A stretch of DNA of 50,635 nucleotides, from positions 1-50,635 of the forward strand of contig CADBKM010000009.1 in NCBI GenBank assembly GCA_902795265.1, given 5' to 3'. Below are positions 42,213-50,588 of this stretch, piece after piece (positions within the stretch are counted from its first letter, which is position 1; the number at the start of each line of letters is the position of its first letter). Below the pieces are notes generated by a model. The model had not been told where the DNA came from and searched no databases. It saw only the letters and a program-made list of their open reading frames with translations. This DNA is from an uncultured Eubacteriales bacterium. Its GTDB lineage: Bacteria; Bacillota; Clostridia; Peptostreptococcales; Anaerovoracaceae. A program made the position numbers and the translations under genes.

Positions 42213-42800
42213 ATGGCTAAGCTTTATTTTAAATACGGAGCTATGGGTTCTTCGAAATCCGCTCAGGCTCTGACAACAAAGTTCAATTATGAAGAAAAAG
42301 GCATGAGCGTCTGGCTGATCAAACCGGGCACAGATACCCGTGACGGCGCAGATATAATAAGGAGCCGTATTGGTCTTTCGCAGAAGGCCCAGGTGATCCA
42401 GCCTGACGACGATATAATCAAGGCCTATCACGACGCGGGCAGCTATGATGTTATAATTGCTGACGAAGCTCAGTTCCTTACGCCAAAGCAGATTGAAGGT
42501 CTTCGCAAGCTTGTCGATGAAGAGGATCTGCCGGTTCTCTGCTTCGGCCTCAGAACAGACTTCCTCACGCACTTCTTCCCGGGAGCTCAGAGGCTCATGG
42601 AGCTTGCGGACTCCATCACAGAGATCAAAACTATCTGCGAATGCGGACGCAAGGCTACTGTAAACGCGCGCTTTGACGACAAAGGCCGCATTATCACAGA
42701 AGGTGACCAGGTCGTGCTCGGCGGAAACGACAGATACACGGCGATGTGCCACAGATGCTGGAAGCAGCGCATCAAAGAGCAGGAAGCTGCTTCAAAATAA
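42213..42800 (+). CDS. tdk: Thymidine kinase
   Basis: 195 residues. The P-loop is KYGAMGSSKSAQAL, a variant of the usual GPMFSGKS seen in some Firmicutes. IIADEAQFL is the Walker B region, and a four-cysteine zinc site is formed by CECG and CHRC near the C-terminus. It phosphorylates thymidine to dTMP for salvage. I placed the start at 42213 after GGAGCGGAG; nine more in-frame codons upstream are not conserved. It runs against replication, followed by psuK and psuG. Confidence 0.95.
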   Translation: MAKLYFKYGAMGSSKSAQALTTKFNYEEKGMSVWLIKPGTDTRDGADIIRSRIGLSQKAQVIQPDDDIIKAYHDAGSYDVIIADEAQFLTPKQIEGLRKLVDEEDLPVLCFGLRTDFLTHFFPGAQRLMELADSITEIKTICECGRKATVNARFDDKGRIITEGDQVVLGGNDRYTAMCHRCWKQRIKEQEAASK

Positions 42801-42826
42801 TAAAAACTGGAGCATATATTAAAAAT

Positions 42827-43813
42827 ATGAATTCTAAAGATATAATCAACTCATCTGACGAAGCTTATGCTGTGGTGATCGGCGGCGCAAACATAGATAT
42901 CGGCGGCAGGCCATATAAGCCGTTGGTCGCCGAAGATTCGAATCCCGGCAAAATCAAGACAAGTCTGGGAGGTGTCGGCCGCAACATAGCTCATGCTCTC
43001 ACTAAACTGGGAGTCAAGACTTATCTGATCACAGCTATCGGTGATGACTACATTGGAAATCTCATTATGAAGAGATGTGAAGAAGTGGGCATGGATATGA
43101 CTCACTCTCTCATTCTGCCGGACGAGACTTCATCGATGTACCTTTTTATAAATGACGCGGACGGAGATATGTCTGTAGCTGTTTCCCATATGGAGATAGT
43201 TAAAAACATTACTCCTGATTATATAGATTCGAAGGCTGATCTCATAAACGGAGCTGCTGCAGTCGTGATGGACTGCAATCTTAGTCAGGAGACTCTTCTC
43301 CATGTGATCAATAAATGCAAGGCGCCGGTCTATGTGGATACAGTTTCGACATCTCATGCCCAAAAGATAAAAGGTAATCTGAAAGGCATCGATACATTGA
43401 AGCCTAATAAGCTGGAAGCTTCTCTTCTGACGGATATGACTATAGAGACTGCCGGAGATATGAAGGCTGCCGCGAGGGAACTTTTAAATCAGGGAGTTCG
43501 CAGGGTTTTCATTTCTGCGGGAGAAGGCGGCGTTGTAGCGGCGGACGAAAACGCCTGCTACATGGTCGGAGGCTTCCCGACTGAAGTAATAAGCACTACG
43601 GGAGCAGGCGACTCAGCGGCCGCCGCTGTCGTGTGGGCTTCGATCAATAATAAAGAAGAGGACCCTGGGCGAAGCCTCACACGAGCCGCTCTCGCGGCCA
43701 ACGCCGCCGCCTCAGTAGCCGTGGCCTCAGCCATGACAATAAGCCCTGATCTATCCGCCTCACGCGTACTCGAATTGATTGCCTCCGGCGAACCCGAAAT
43801 CAAAGAATTATAG
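42827..43813 (+). CDS. psuK: PfkB family carbohydrate kinase, probable pseudouridine kinase
   Basis: 328 residues of the ribokinase/PfkB family: AVVIGGANIDIGGRPY at the N-terminus, GGVGRNIAHALTKLG, and the signature STTGAGDSAAAAVVWA with the catalytic aspartate. The specific assignment as pseudouridine kinase (pseudouridine to its 5'-phosphate) rests on its being 18 bases upstream of psuG. I placed the start at the ATG at 42827; GGAG lies about 13 bases upstream, a long spacing. The open frame before it overlaps tdk. Confidence 0.88.
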   Translation: MNSKDIINSSDEAYAVVIGGANIDIGGRPYKPLVAEDSNPGKIKTSLGGVGRNIAHALTKLGVKTYLITAIGDDYIGNLIMKRCEEVGMDMTHSLILPDETSSMYLFINDADGDMSVAVSHMEIVKNITPDYIDSKADLINGAAAVVMDCNLSQETLLHVINKCKAPVYVDTVSTSHAQKIKGNLKGIDTLKPNKLEASLLTDMTIETAGDMKAAARELLNQGVRRVFISAGEGGVVAADENACYMVGGFPTEVISTTGAGDSAAAAVVWASINNKEEDPGRSLTRAALAANAAASVAVASAMTISPDLSASRVLELIASGEPEIKEL

Positions 43814-43831
43814 AAAGAAAGGAAATATAAA

Positions 43832-44737
43832 ATGAACAAATACTTAGATATCAGCAAAGAAGTAAAAGAAGCTCTCGATGCAGGCAAACCTGTAGTAGCT
43901 CTCGAATCTACTATTATTTCTCACGGAATGCCTTATCCTCAGAATGTTGAAACAGCTCTCGCTGTAGAGCAGATCATCAGAGACAACGGTGCAACTCCTG
44001 CAACTATCGCTATAATCGGCGGACGCCTGAAGGCAGGTCTTACTCCTGATGAAATCGAATATTTCGGAAAGAAAGGCCCTGAAATCACTAAGGCATCAAG
44101 ACGCGACCTCGCAATGCTCTGCGCAAAAGGTCTTGACGGAGCCTGCACAGTAACAACAACAATGATGATCGCTCACATGGCAGGAATCAAAATCTTCGCA
44201 ACAGGCGGAATCGGCGGAGTACACAGAGGGGCCGAAGTCACTATGGACATAAGCGCCGACCTCGAAGAACTCGCTCAGACACCTGTAATGGTAGTATGCG
44301 CCGGCTGCAAATCCATACTTGACATCGGCCTTACACTCGAATACCTCGAAACCAAGGGTGTCCCTGTAATCGGAATGGGCACAAACGACATGCCTGCATT
44401 CTACACAAGCAAGAGCGGATTCAAAACTGATTACAAAGTCGATTCTCCTGCAGAACTTGCAAACTTCTTCAAAACACATCTCGAACTCGGCATGAAAGGC
44501 GGAGTCCTGGTAGGAAATCCTATTCCTGATGAATACTCAATGGATCCTGAAGTTATAAATCCTGCAATCGACAAAGCTATTGAAGAATGTAATAAGCTCG
44601 GAATCAAAGGAAAAGAAACAACACCATTCCTGCTTGCAAAAGTAAAAGAACTCACAGGCGGAGACAGCCTTGATTCAAACATCCAGCTCGTATTCAACAA
44701 TGCCAAGATCGCAGCACAGACAGCCTGCAATCTTTAA
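43832..44737 (+). CDS. psuG: Pseudouridine-5'-phosphate glycosidase
   Basis: 301 residues, full length. Typical segments are VVALESTIISHGMPYPQNVE, IAIIGGRLKAGL, FATGGIGGVHRGAE and GMGTNDMPAFYTSKSG. It breaks the C-C glycosidic bond of pseudouridine 5'-phosphate to give uracil and ribose 5-phosphate. AAGGAA precedes the ATG. Codon use shifts to AT-richer choices relative to the 3' half of psuK, though the operon order is standard. A strong terminator follows. Confidence 0.96.
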   Translation: MNKYLDISKEVKEALDAGKPVVALESTIISHGMPYPQNVETALAVEQIIRDNGATPATIAIIGGRLKAGLTPDEIEYFGKKGPEITKASRRDLAMLCAKGLDGACTVTTTMMIAHMAGIKIFATGGIGGVHRGAEVTMDISADLEELAQTPVMVVCAGCKSILDIGLTLEYLETKGVPVIGMGTNDMPAFYTSKSGFKTDYKVDSPAELANFFKTHLELGMKGGVLVGNPIPDEYSMDPEVINPAIDKAIEECNKLGIKGKETTPFLLAKVKELTGGDSLDSNIQLVFNNAKIAAQTACNL

Positions 44738-44748
44738 AAATAAAAAAG

Positions 44749-44780
44749 TCTGCTCTTAACAGAGCAGACTCATTTTTTTT
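44749..44780 (+). terminator. Bidirectional terminator between psuG and dnaN
   Basis: AGTCTGCTCT-TAAC-AGAGCAGACT, a 10-bp perfect stem, is followed by CATTTTTTTT on the plus strand and flanked on the left by A residues that give a T run on the minus strand. It can stop both psuG and dnaN transcripts. Confidence 0.93.
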
Positions 44781-44787
44781 GAAAAGT

Positions 44788-44816
44788 GGTACGATCGGAA
44801 CCGTCCCTACTGTACC
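44788..44816 (-). repeat. REP-like unit E, abutting the dnaN stop codon
   Basis: A 29-bp unit reads on the minus strand GGTACAGTAGGGACGGTTCC then GATCGTACC. As at mnmE, the stop TAG is followed by TGG, so the unit begins two bases after the stop. Confidence 0.85.
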
Positions 44817-44817
44817 A

Positions 44818-45921
44818 CTAATTCATTCTGATCGGCAGTATGAGATATGTATATTTATCTCCTTTAAGCGGCTTTATTATCGCCGGGCTTACGCTGTCCT
44901 TGAAGTTGATCATTATCTCTTCATCTTCGATTACGCTGAGAGCATCTTTCAGATATCTTGAATTGATTCCGATGTTAAGCTCTTCGCCGTCGTTGATGAT
45001 CTCAACTTTTTCCTCGATATTACCTTCTTCATTCAGAGAAGTAATATAGATCATATCCTTGCCTATATTGAATCTGATCAGATTGTTGTTCTGCACTGAA
45101 GCCAGAAGCGAAGCTCTTTCAGTACTCTTAAGAAGATCATTCTTCTTGACTCTTACATTGATGTTTCCTTCTTTATTGAGGATTCTCTCGTAATCGATGA
45201 ACTTTCCCGAATAAGTATTGATGATTACCTTATTGTTGTCGAATTTGAGGACTACTTTATTATCCACGATTTCAAAACTCATCTTTGAATCTCCGTCATC
45301 GCTGATGAATTTTGCAACTTCGATGATGAGTTTTGCAGGAATGATAACGCTCAGATTGCTGGTATTTTCAACATTTATCTTATAAGTAGCGATTCTGTAA
45401 GGATCGACACCTACCATCTTCATGCTGCCGTCTTTGATCTCAAGCAGAACTCCTGTGATGATCCTGTTGAATTCATCTGTCGAAGCACTGAAAGCAGTCT
45501 TCTTTATGAGCTTCTTGACATCATCTTTGTCGAGGAAGATCTCATTCTCCCCTTCATTTATAAAGAGCTTCGGATATTCATCGCCTCTGAAGCAGATGAT
45601 CTCCGAACTTGAACCGGCGCATTTTATATTTACCTTCGATTTATTGCTGTCATAGTCGATCATCATTTCATCTTCAGGGAGTTTTGAAATGATAGCACTG
45701 AATAGTTTTGCAGGAGCTACGAATTCACAGGCTCCGTCTGCATTCACATTGATGACAGTCTCAGTCGTCATATTGGTATCTGTAGCAGTAAGACGCATCT
45801 TTCCGTCTTCTACATTTATAAGGATACCTTCGAGTATATTTGAAGTGGTTCTTACCGGAACTGAGTGAGATACATTATTGAGAGCTTTATTCAGTTCAGA
45901 CCTGTTGCAATAAATTTTCAT
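44818..45921 (-). CDS. dnaN: DNA polymerase III sliding clamp (beta subunit)
   Basis: 367 residues, the usual length, with three clamp domains: N-terminal MKIYCNRSELNKALNNVSHS, RTTSNILEGILI and the C-terminal YTYLILPIRMN. The clamp circles DNA and tethers polymerases and repair enzymes. I placed the start at the ATG at 45921 with GAGGTG seven bases upstream; a GTG three codons earlier also fits. A 344-base gap separates it from dnaA, so it may have its own promoter. Confidence 0.97.
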   Translation of the reverse strand: MKIYCNRSELNKALNNVSHSVPVRTTSNILEGILINVEDGKMRLTATDTNMTTETVINVNADGACEFVAPAKLFSAIISKLPEDEMMIDYDSNKSKVNIKCAGSSSEIICFRGDEYPKLFINEGENEIFLDKDDVKKLIKKTAFSASTDEFNRIITGVLLEIKDGSMKMVGVDPYRIATYKINVENTSNLSVIIPAKLIIEVAKFISDDGDSKMSFEIVDNKVVLKFDNNKVIINTYSGKFIDYERILNKEGNINVRVKKNDLLKSTERASLLASVQNNNLIRFNIGKDMIYITSLNEEGNIEEKVEIINDGEELNIGINSRYLKDALSVIEDEEIMINFKDSVSPAIIKPLKGDKYTYLILPIRMN

Positions 45922-45979
45922 AATGATCACCTCTGTCGTTTTATATTTATATATCTATTTTAGTATTAGTAGTATGCCC

Positions 45980-46100
45980 TGTTGATAATGTGGATAACTT
46001 ATCAATAACTTGATTTTTGAGCCTTTTAAAGCACAAATTTTATGATGAAAAGTGCGTTTAAAAGTGATTTAAAGAATGTGGAAATAGATTTACGACTAAA
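45980..46100. promoter_or_regulatory. Origin-associated DnaA boxes between dnaA and dnaN
   Basis: TGTGGATAA at 45989-45997 is a perfect DnaA box (TTATCCACA on the minus strand). TGTTGATAA directly before it (45980-45988) has one mismatch. An AT-rich stretch follows to about 46100. Together with the boxes at 47622-47774 this suggests a bipartite origin flanking dnaA, as in B. subtilis. Confidence 0.7.
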
Positions 46101-46111
46101 AAATATCCGAT

Positions 46112-46245
46112 AGAGGGGCTTTGCGGTAGCCGGCACTTAGCGATTGACGAGCAGATTATTAAGTTATTACTGCGAAGTCAGAGCTTAGTACCGCTGCGTA
46201 TAGCCGCAATGAGCCGAGAGGCGTACCCGAGAGAGGATTTTTTTA
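46112..46245. ncRNA. Structured GC-rich element between dnaA and dnaN, function unknown
   Basis: In AT-rich surroundings, a ~130-base GC-richer block has GGCT-TTGCGG (46117-46126) complementary to CCGCAA-TG-AGCC (46204-46215). An alternative GCGGTA (46123-46128) pairs with TACCGC (46189-46194). GCAG/CTGC (46151-46173) closes an inner arm. On the plus strand it ends GGATTTTTTT. No reading frame explains it. It could be a small RNA, a leader of dnaN on the minus strand, or a mobile palindromic element. I cannot assign a known family. Confidence 0.45.
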
Positions 46246-46265
46246 GTCTTTATTATATGCAGCTT

Positions 46266-47606
46266 TTATCTTTTAGATGAAAGTTTTCCTCTTATAGTTT
46301 CTACATTTTCATATAGAATCTCATCATACTTAAGCTGCTCTTCTATCTTTTCAACTGCATGTATTACTGTTGAATAATGCCTGTTTCCGAAGATCTTTCC
46401 TATTTTAGGAAGTGACAGATCTGTTTCTTCTCTGCAAAGATACATTGCTATCTGTCTCGGAAGTGTGATTTCGGCATTTCTCTTCGGTGAATCCATGTCT
46501 GCAATCTTTATTTTAAAGTGATTTGCGACTATGTTTCTGATTCTTTCCGGAGCAACGGCCTGCTCGTTATCCTTAATTATGTCTTTAAGGATGCTGCGGG
46601 CATTATCAACTGTTATAGGTTCGTTGAGAAGCTGCGAAAGTCCTACTACTCTGTTGTAAGCTCCTTCAAGTTCGCGGATATTATCCTTTACCTGATCAGC
46701 AATAAGGCTTAAAACATCGCTTACTTCTCCGCTCACTTCGATGTCGGATTTTTCAGCAAGACTGCGCAGTATTGCTACTCTTGTTTCGTAATCAGGCGGC
46801 TGGATGTCAGCTATCATGTTCCAGCTGAATCTTGTGCGGAGTCTTTCATCGAGTCCTTTAAGACTTACCGGCGGGCAGTCGCTTGTAATTACGATCTGCT
46901 TGTTATTATGGTAAAGAGCCTCAAAAGTATGGAAGAATTCTTCCTGGGTCTGCTCTTTTCCTTCAATAAACTGTATGTCGTCTATAAGAAGTACGTCGAG
47001 CTTGCGGTATTTATTTCTGAAAGCTCTGGTTTTATTCTCTTTGATAGCAGTGATATATTCATTTGTGAACATCTCTGAAGATACGTAAAGTACCTTGGTC
47101 TGAGGATTGTTCCTTATAATATGAACACCTATCGACTGCATCAGATGGGTCTTTCCGAGACCTGAACCTCCGTAAATAAAAAGAGGATTATAGATATCTC
47201 CGGGAGATTCAGCTACTGCAACGGATACGGCATGGGCATATTTGTTGGAGTTTCCAACGATAAAATTCTCAAAGCAAAATCTAGGATTGAAAAGCTTCTC
47301 CTGATTGAAGGTGTTTTTCATCCTTGAAGTGTCTATCTTCGGTATCTCGTAGTCTTTTGCAGGCTTTATAACTACTCTGTATTCCTTATCTGTGCTGCTG
47401 TTTATGGCATTTTCGATCTGCGGCAGATAATGATCGTTAATATGAGTAATTAATTTAGCCTGATTTGGCCACGCAAGATAAATAATACCCGCATCCTCCT
47501 CTATGTGATGGATAGTCAGAGGAGCAAGCCAGGTATTGTAGCTCAGACTCGTGTTATTATCTTTAAGAAAACTCAGGGTCGTGCCCCATATCTTGTTCTT
47601 ATCCAT
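46266..47606 (-). CDS. dnaA: Chromosomal replication initiator protein DnaA
   Basis: 446 residues. Domain I begins KIWGTTLSFLK. Domain III is an AAA+ ATPase with GGSGLGKTHLMQSIG and LLIDDIQFIEGKEQTQEEFF. Domain IV is a helix-turn-helix with the DnaA-box recognition motif NRHYSTVIHAVEKIE. DnaA opens oriC and regulates its own promoter. The ribosome binding site (AAGGA) is about 12 bases from the ATG, a wide spacing. DnaA boxes lie on both sides of the gene. Confidence 0.98.
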   Translation of the reverse strand: MDKNKIWGTTLSFLKDNNTSLSYNTWLAPLTIHHIEEDAGIIYLAWPNQAKLITHINDHYLPQIENAINSSTDKEYRVVIKPAKDYEIPKIDTSRMKNTFNQEKLFNPRFCFENFIVGNSNKYAHAVSVAVAESPGDIYNPLFIYGGSGLGKTHLMQSIGVHIIRNNPQTKVLYVSSEMFTNEYITAIKENKTRAFRNKYRKLDVLLIDDIQFIEGKEQTQEEFFHTFEALYHNNKQIVITSDCPPVSLKGLDERLRTRFSWNMIADIQPPDYETRVAILRSLAEKSDIEVSGEVSDVLSLIADQVKDNIRELEGAYNRVVGLSQLLNEPITVDNARSILKDIIKDNEQAVAPERIRNIVANHFKIKIADMDSPKRNAEITLPRQIAMYLCREETDLSLPKIGKIFGNRHYSTVIHAVEKIEEQLKYDEILYENVETIRGKLSSKR

Positions 47607-47860
47607 AGCAGTTTTTTTTCCTTATGAACACATTTTACATAAAGTTTTCCACATATGCAAAGGTCAAAAGATAGCTGAAAATAAGAATTATAGGCGTTTT
47701 CAAAAAAGAAGTTTTCCACATATTGTTGATAAAGTTGTTAATAAGTTTTGGGCTACACAAGATATTGTGTATAACCCATTTTTTGATTTTAAATTGTATA
47801 AAATAAAACCATTTTAAGTATAGGTTTATTAATATAACAAATCAGCATCATACCTGATTT
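47607..47860. other. Replication origin region (oriC) with DnaA boxes
   Basis: Box-like 9-mers are: TTATGAACA 47622-47630, TTTTCCACA 47645-47653 and 47712-47720, TTATCAACA (minus) 47724-47732, TTATTAACA (minus) 47736-47744 and the consensus TTATACACA (minus) 47766-47774. An AT-rich segment suitable for unwinding follows at 47775-47850. Gene direction switches from minus to plus across this gap. Candidate dnaA promoter elements are TATAAT at 47692-47687 (minus) and TTGACC at 47667-47662; both overlap or adjoin boxes, which fits autoregulation. Confidence 0.85.
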
Positions 47861-47861
47861 A

Positions 47862-47890
47862 TTGACATTTCAACGATTCTCATCTATAAT
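47862..47890 (+). promoter_or_regulatory. Consensus promoter of the rpmH operon
   Basis: TTGACA at 47862-47867, a 17-base spacer, and TATAAT at 47885-47890: a perfect sigma-A-type promoter. Transcription would start near 47897, leaving a leader of about 74 bases before rpmH. Confidence 0.9.
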
Positions 47891-47970
47891 CTTTTGGTCT
47901 ATGTGCTCATGGAATTCAGAGAGTACATATAGTAATTATCTACATATATTAGAAAGATAGGAGAAACAAA

Positions 47971-48105
47971 ATGAAAAGAACTTACCAGCCTAAGAAGAGG
48001 CAGAGACTTAAAGAGCACGGATTCCGTAAGAGAATGTCCACAGCTAACGGCCGCAAGGTACTCAAGAGAAGAAGAGCAAGAGGAAGAAAGTCTCTTACTG
48101 TTTAA
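47971..48105 (+). CDS. rpmH: 50S ribosomal protein L34
   Basis: 44 codons, the standard length: [20 protein letters not shown] and so on to RGRKSLTV, very basic, with the conserved [15 protein letters not shown] segment. The ribosome binding site is AGGAG, seven bases before the ATG. It is the first gene of the rpmH-rnpA-yidD-yidC-jag operon reading away from the origin. Confidence 0.98.
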   Translation: MKRTYQPKKRQRLKEHGFRKRMSTANGRKVLKRRRARGRKSLTV

Positions 48106-48131
48106 TATTGTTTGATTGAATTGGTGTCTGA

Positions 48132-48497
48132 ATGAGAAATCACAGCGAACTCACATTGCGTAATCAGAATGAATTTTCACGTGTGTATAACCACGGAAAG
48201 TCCAGAGGCGGCAAATATGCTGTGGTCCTTTACAGAAAAAACGGCCTTAAATATACACGAACAGCATTCGTTGCAAGTAAAAAAGTCGGTAATTCGGTAA
48301 ACAGAAACAGATCGCGCAGACTTATGAGAGCTGCTTTCAGAGCTTTTCAGCCTGATATTGCGAGCGGCTACGATATCATATTTGTTGCGCGCGCTGCGAT
48401 AACAGATTGTAAAGAAAAAGATGTTGAAAAACAGTTAAGAAAGTCTCTTACCGCAGAAGGGCTTCTTACAGGCATCAATAATAACAATGAAAAGTAA
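48132..48497 (+). CDS. rnpA: Ribonuclease P protein component
   Basis: 121 residues, normal for RnpA, which helps the RNase P RNA bind and cut precursor tRNAs. The RNA-binding RNR motif is in [38 protein letters not shown] and [10 protein letters not shown] are also typical. The ribosome binding site is weak. Its end overlaps yidD by 11 bases. Confidence 0.96.
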   Translation: MRNHSELTLRNQNEFSRVYNHGKSRGGKYAVVLYRKNGLKYTRTAFVASKKVGNSVNRNRSRRLMRAAFRAFQPDIASGYDIIFVARAAITDCKEKDVEKQLRKSLTAEGLLTGINNNNEK

Positions 48498-48717
48498 AAA
48501 GACTTTGATCCAAAGAATACTTATAGCTTTTGTCAGGGCATACCAGCTTGGCATATCTCCTTATATAGGAGCTCACTGCCGCTACACTCCTACCTGCAGC
48601 GCTTATTTCATACAGGCTGTTGAAAAGTACGGAGCGCTCAAGGGAAGCTGGCTGGGTATCAAAAGAATACTCAGATGTCATCCGGGCCATCCGGGCGGCT
48701 ACGACCCTGTACCATAA
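48487..48717 (+). CDS. yidD: Membrane protein insertion efficiency factor YidD
   Basis: 76 residues with the family core [37 protein letters not shown] and [14 protein letters not shown]. YidD is a small peripheral membrane protein thought to help YidC. It overlaps the rnpA 3' end, so it relies on coupled translation; no good separate ribosome binding site is visible. Confidence 0.95.
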   Translation: MKSKKTLIQRILIAFVRAYQLGISPYIGAHCRYTPTCSAYFIQAVEKYGALKGSWLGIKRILRCHPGHPGGYDPVP

Positions 48718-48747
48718 GCTTAGTCTATTCACAGAACGGAGAATTAA

Positions 48748-49509
48748 ATGGGAATCATTGCAAAACCTATCGGATATCTGCTGATGCTGATATACAAACT
48801 GGTGGGCAATTACGGTATCTCCCTTATCATCCTTACTGTCATAGTAAAGCTGGTTCTCTATCCTCTCTATGCTAAGCAGATCAAATCGACTGCAAACATG
48901 TCCGAGATGTCTGAAAAGGCACAGGATATTCAGAGAAGATACGCCAACGACAGAGAAAAGATGAATGAAGAGATGCAGAAGCTCTATTCGGAGACAGGTT
49001 TCAATCCGATGAGCGGCTGCCTTCCTATGCTCATTCAGTTCCCTATCATCATGGGACTGTTCGCGCTCCTCAGAAATCCGATGAAGTACATGCCGGCAAA
49101 CAGCGAGATGATGTTTGCGAACCACGAGTCTTTCCTCTGGATCAAAGACCTCGCACAGCCGGATCTTTGGATATTGCCTATCGCTGCAGGCCTCGCTACA
49201 TTCTTTGCTTTCAGCATGAACAATGCTATGAGCATGCAGCAGCCGGGTGGAAGCCCAGGACAGCAGAAGGCAATGAACGCGATCATGAAGTATTTCTTCC
49301 CGCTGAGTATTCTCTGGCTGGCCAGATCGTATCCGGCAGGACTCGCGATCTACTGGGCCGGCGGCCAGTTCATGCAGATTTTCTTTAACCTCAGGATCAA
49401 CAAGATCAGAGAGAAGATGAATGAGGAAAAAGAAAAGAGAAAGCTGGTCGAGAGAGCAGAGAAAGAGCTCGCAAGGAAGAAGAGAGCCAGAATGAAAGGA
49501 AGTTATTAA
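48748..49509 (+). CDS. yidC: Membrane protein insertase YidC/OxaA
   Basis: 253 residues, a short Gram-positive-type insertase with about five membrane helices. GISLIILTVIVKLVLYPLYA is the first, FNPMSGCLPMLIQFPIIMGL the conserved second, and the last ends PAGLAIYWAGGQFMQIF. The tail is strongly basic (RKLVERAEKELARKKRARMK), as expected for ribosome contact. No lipobox is seen at the N-terminus. It inserts proteins alone or with SecYEG. GGAG precedes the ATG. Confidence 0.96.
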   Translation: MGIIAKPIGYLLMLIYKLVGNYGISLIILTVIVKLVLYPLYAKQIKSTANMSEMSEKAQDIQRRYANDREKMNEEMQKLYSETGFNPMSGCLPMLIQFPIIMGLFALLRNPMKYMPANSEMMFANHESFLWIKDLAQPDLWILPIAAGLATFFAFSMNNAMSMQQPGGSPGQQKAMNAIMKYFFPLSILWLARSYPAGLAIYWAGGQFMQIFFNLRINKIREKMNEEKEKRKLVERAEKELARKKRARMKGSY

Positions 49510-49512
49510 TAA

Positions 49513-50382
49513 ATGAGATCTTCAGAAAAATGGGGAGTCGATGTTGACACTGCCGTAGATCTCGCGCTCAAGGAACTCAAGATCAGCAGAGATGAAGCTG
49601 AGATCGAGGTGCTCGAAGAATCGTCGAACGGATTCCTCGGTATAGGCTCAAAGCTGGCAAGGGTAAGGGTAACTGCCAGAGACACAGAGCCTCAGACTAG
49701 AGAGAAAGCAACTTTTGACGAAATAGATGCTATACTTGCAGGCCTTCCGGAAAATTCCGCTCAGAAGCTGCCTGACGAAGTAAGAGCTGACTACGACAAG
49801 TTCGAAGCAGAAGAAAGAGAAGACGCGAAGGCCAGAGAAAGAGCCCGCAGCAAAGAAAGAGGAAGCCGCAGGTCCAAGAAGAAATACAGCCTCTCGCTCG
49901 AAGATACAATGCTTTACGAAGTCAAGAAGCTCGAGCCGGTTGAAAATCATCCGCTTGAATCCTTCCTGAGAGACATTGCCACACAAATGGGAATCGACCT
50001 CGACTTCAGCGTCAAAGCTAACAACGAGCTCGTATTCGTAGAGATTACAGGTAAAGATACCGGAACGATCATCGGCAAGAGAGGATCCACACTCGACGCA
50101 GTCCAGTGCCTCGCAAGCTACGTTGTAAACAAAGACTCAGACAAGTACATCAGAGTTATTCTCGACGCAGAGAACTACAGAGCAAAGAGAGAAAAGACAC
50201 TCGTAAATCTTGCAAACCGCCTGGCGGGCAAGGTTGAGAGAACAGGAAGACCTACAACACTCGAACCTATGAACCCTTACGAAAGAAAGGTGATCCACTG
50301 CACACTGCAGAATCATCCGAACGTAACAACAAGGAGCGAGGGTAAAGATCCTTACCGCAAGGTCATCATCGAAACAAAATAA
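49513..50382 (+). CDS. jag: RNA-binding protein Jag (KhpB/EloR)
   Basis: 289 residues. The Jag-N domain (1-55, VDLALKELKISRDEAEIEVL) is followed by a charged Arg/Lys/Glu linker (90-130), a KH domain with GTIIGKRGSTLDAVQ and an R3H domain (YRAKREKTLVNLANRLA, EPMNPYERKVIH). It binds RNA, and in other Firmicutes it affects cell elongation and division. Its stop is the last before a REP cluster. AGGAAG precedes the ATG, three bases after yidC. Confidence 0.96.
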   Translation: MRSSEKWGVDVDTAVDLALKELKISRDEAEIEVLEESSNGFLGIGSKLARVRVTARDTEPQTREKATFDEIDAILAGLPENSAQKLPDEVRADYDKFEAEEREDAKARERARSKERGSRRSKKKYSLSLEDTMLYEVKKLEPVENHPLESFLRDIATQMGIDLDFSVKANNELVFVEITGKDTGTIIGKRGSTLDAVQCLASYVVNKDSDKYIRVILDAENYRAKREKTLVNLANRLAGKVERTGRPTTLEPMNPYERKVIHCTLQNHPNVTTRSEGKDPYRKVIIETK

Positions 50383-50391
50383 TAAAGAAAT

Positions 50392-50540
50392 GGTACAGTA
50401 GGGACGGTTCCAACTGTACCATTTTTATTTGGTACACTGGGGACGGTTCCAACTGTACCACTAATTGCCCAACGAAAAGTGGTACACCCAGAACCGTCCC
50501 TACTGTACCAGATAAAACCAATAAAAAAGTGGTACACGAG
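50392..50540. repeat. REP-like palindrome cluster F (three units and a partial)
   Basis: Units at 50392-50420 and 50431-50459 lie in one orientation and 50481-50509 is inverted. A truncated GGTACACGAG lies at 50531. All full units are 29 bp with GGTACA/TGTACC ends. The cluster starts nine bases after the jag stop. Confidence 0.9.
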
Positions 50541-50588
50541 TGTGTGAAATAAAGTCTGTAAATAGCTCACTATGGTAGCTAACTTACG

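Noticed and set aside
50352-50570. Small open frames across REP clusters encoding VGTVPTVP-like peptides (also near 8500 and 27000)
   Set aside because: They are translations of the palindromic repeat itself and lack ribosome binding sites.
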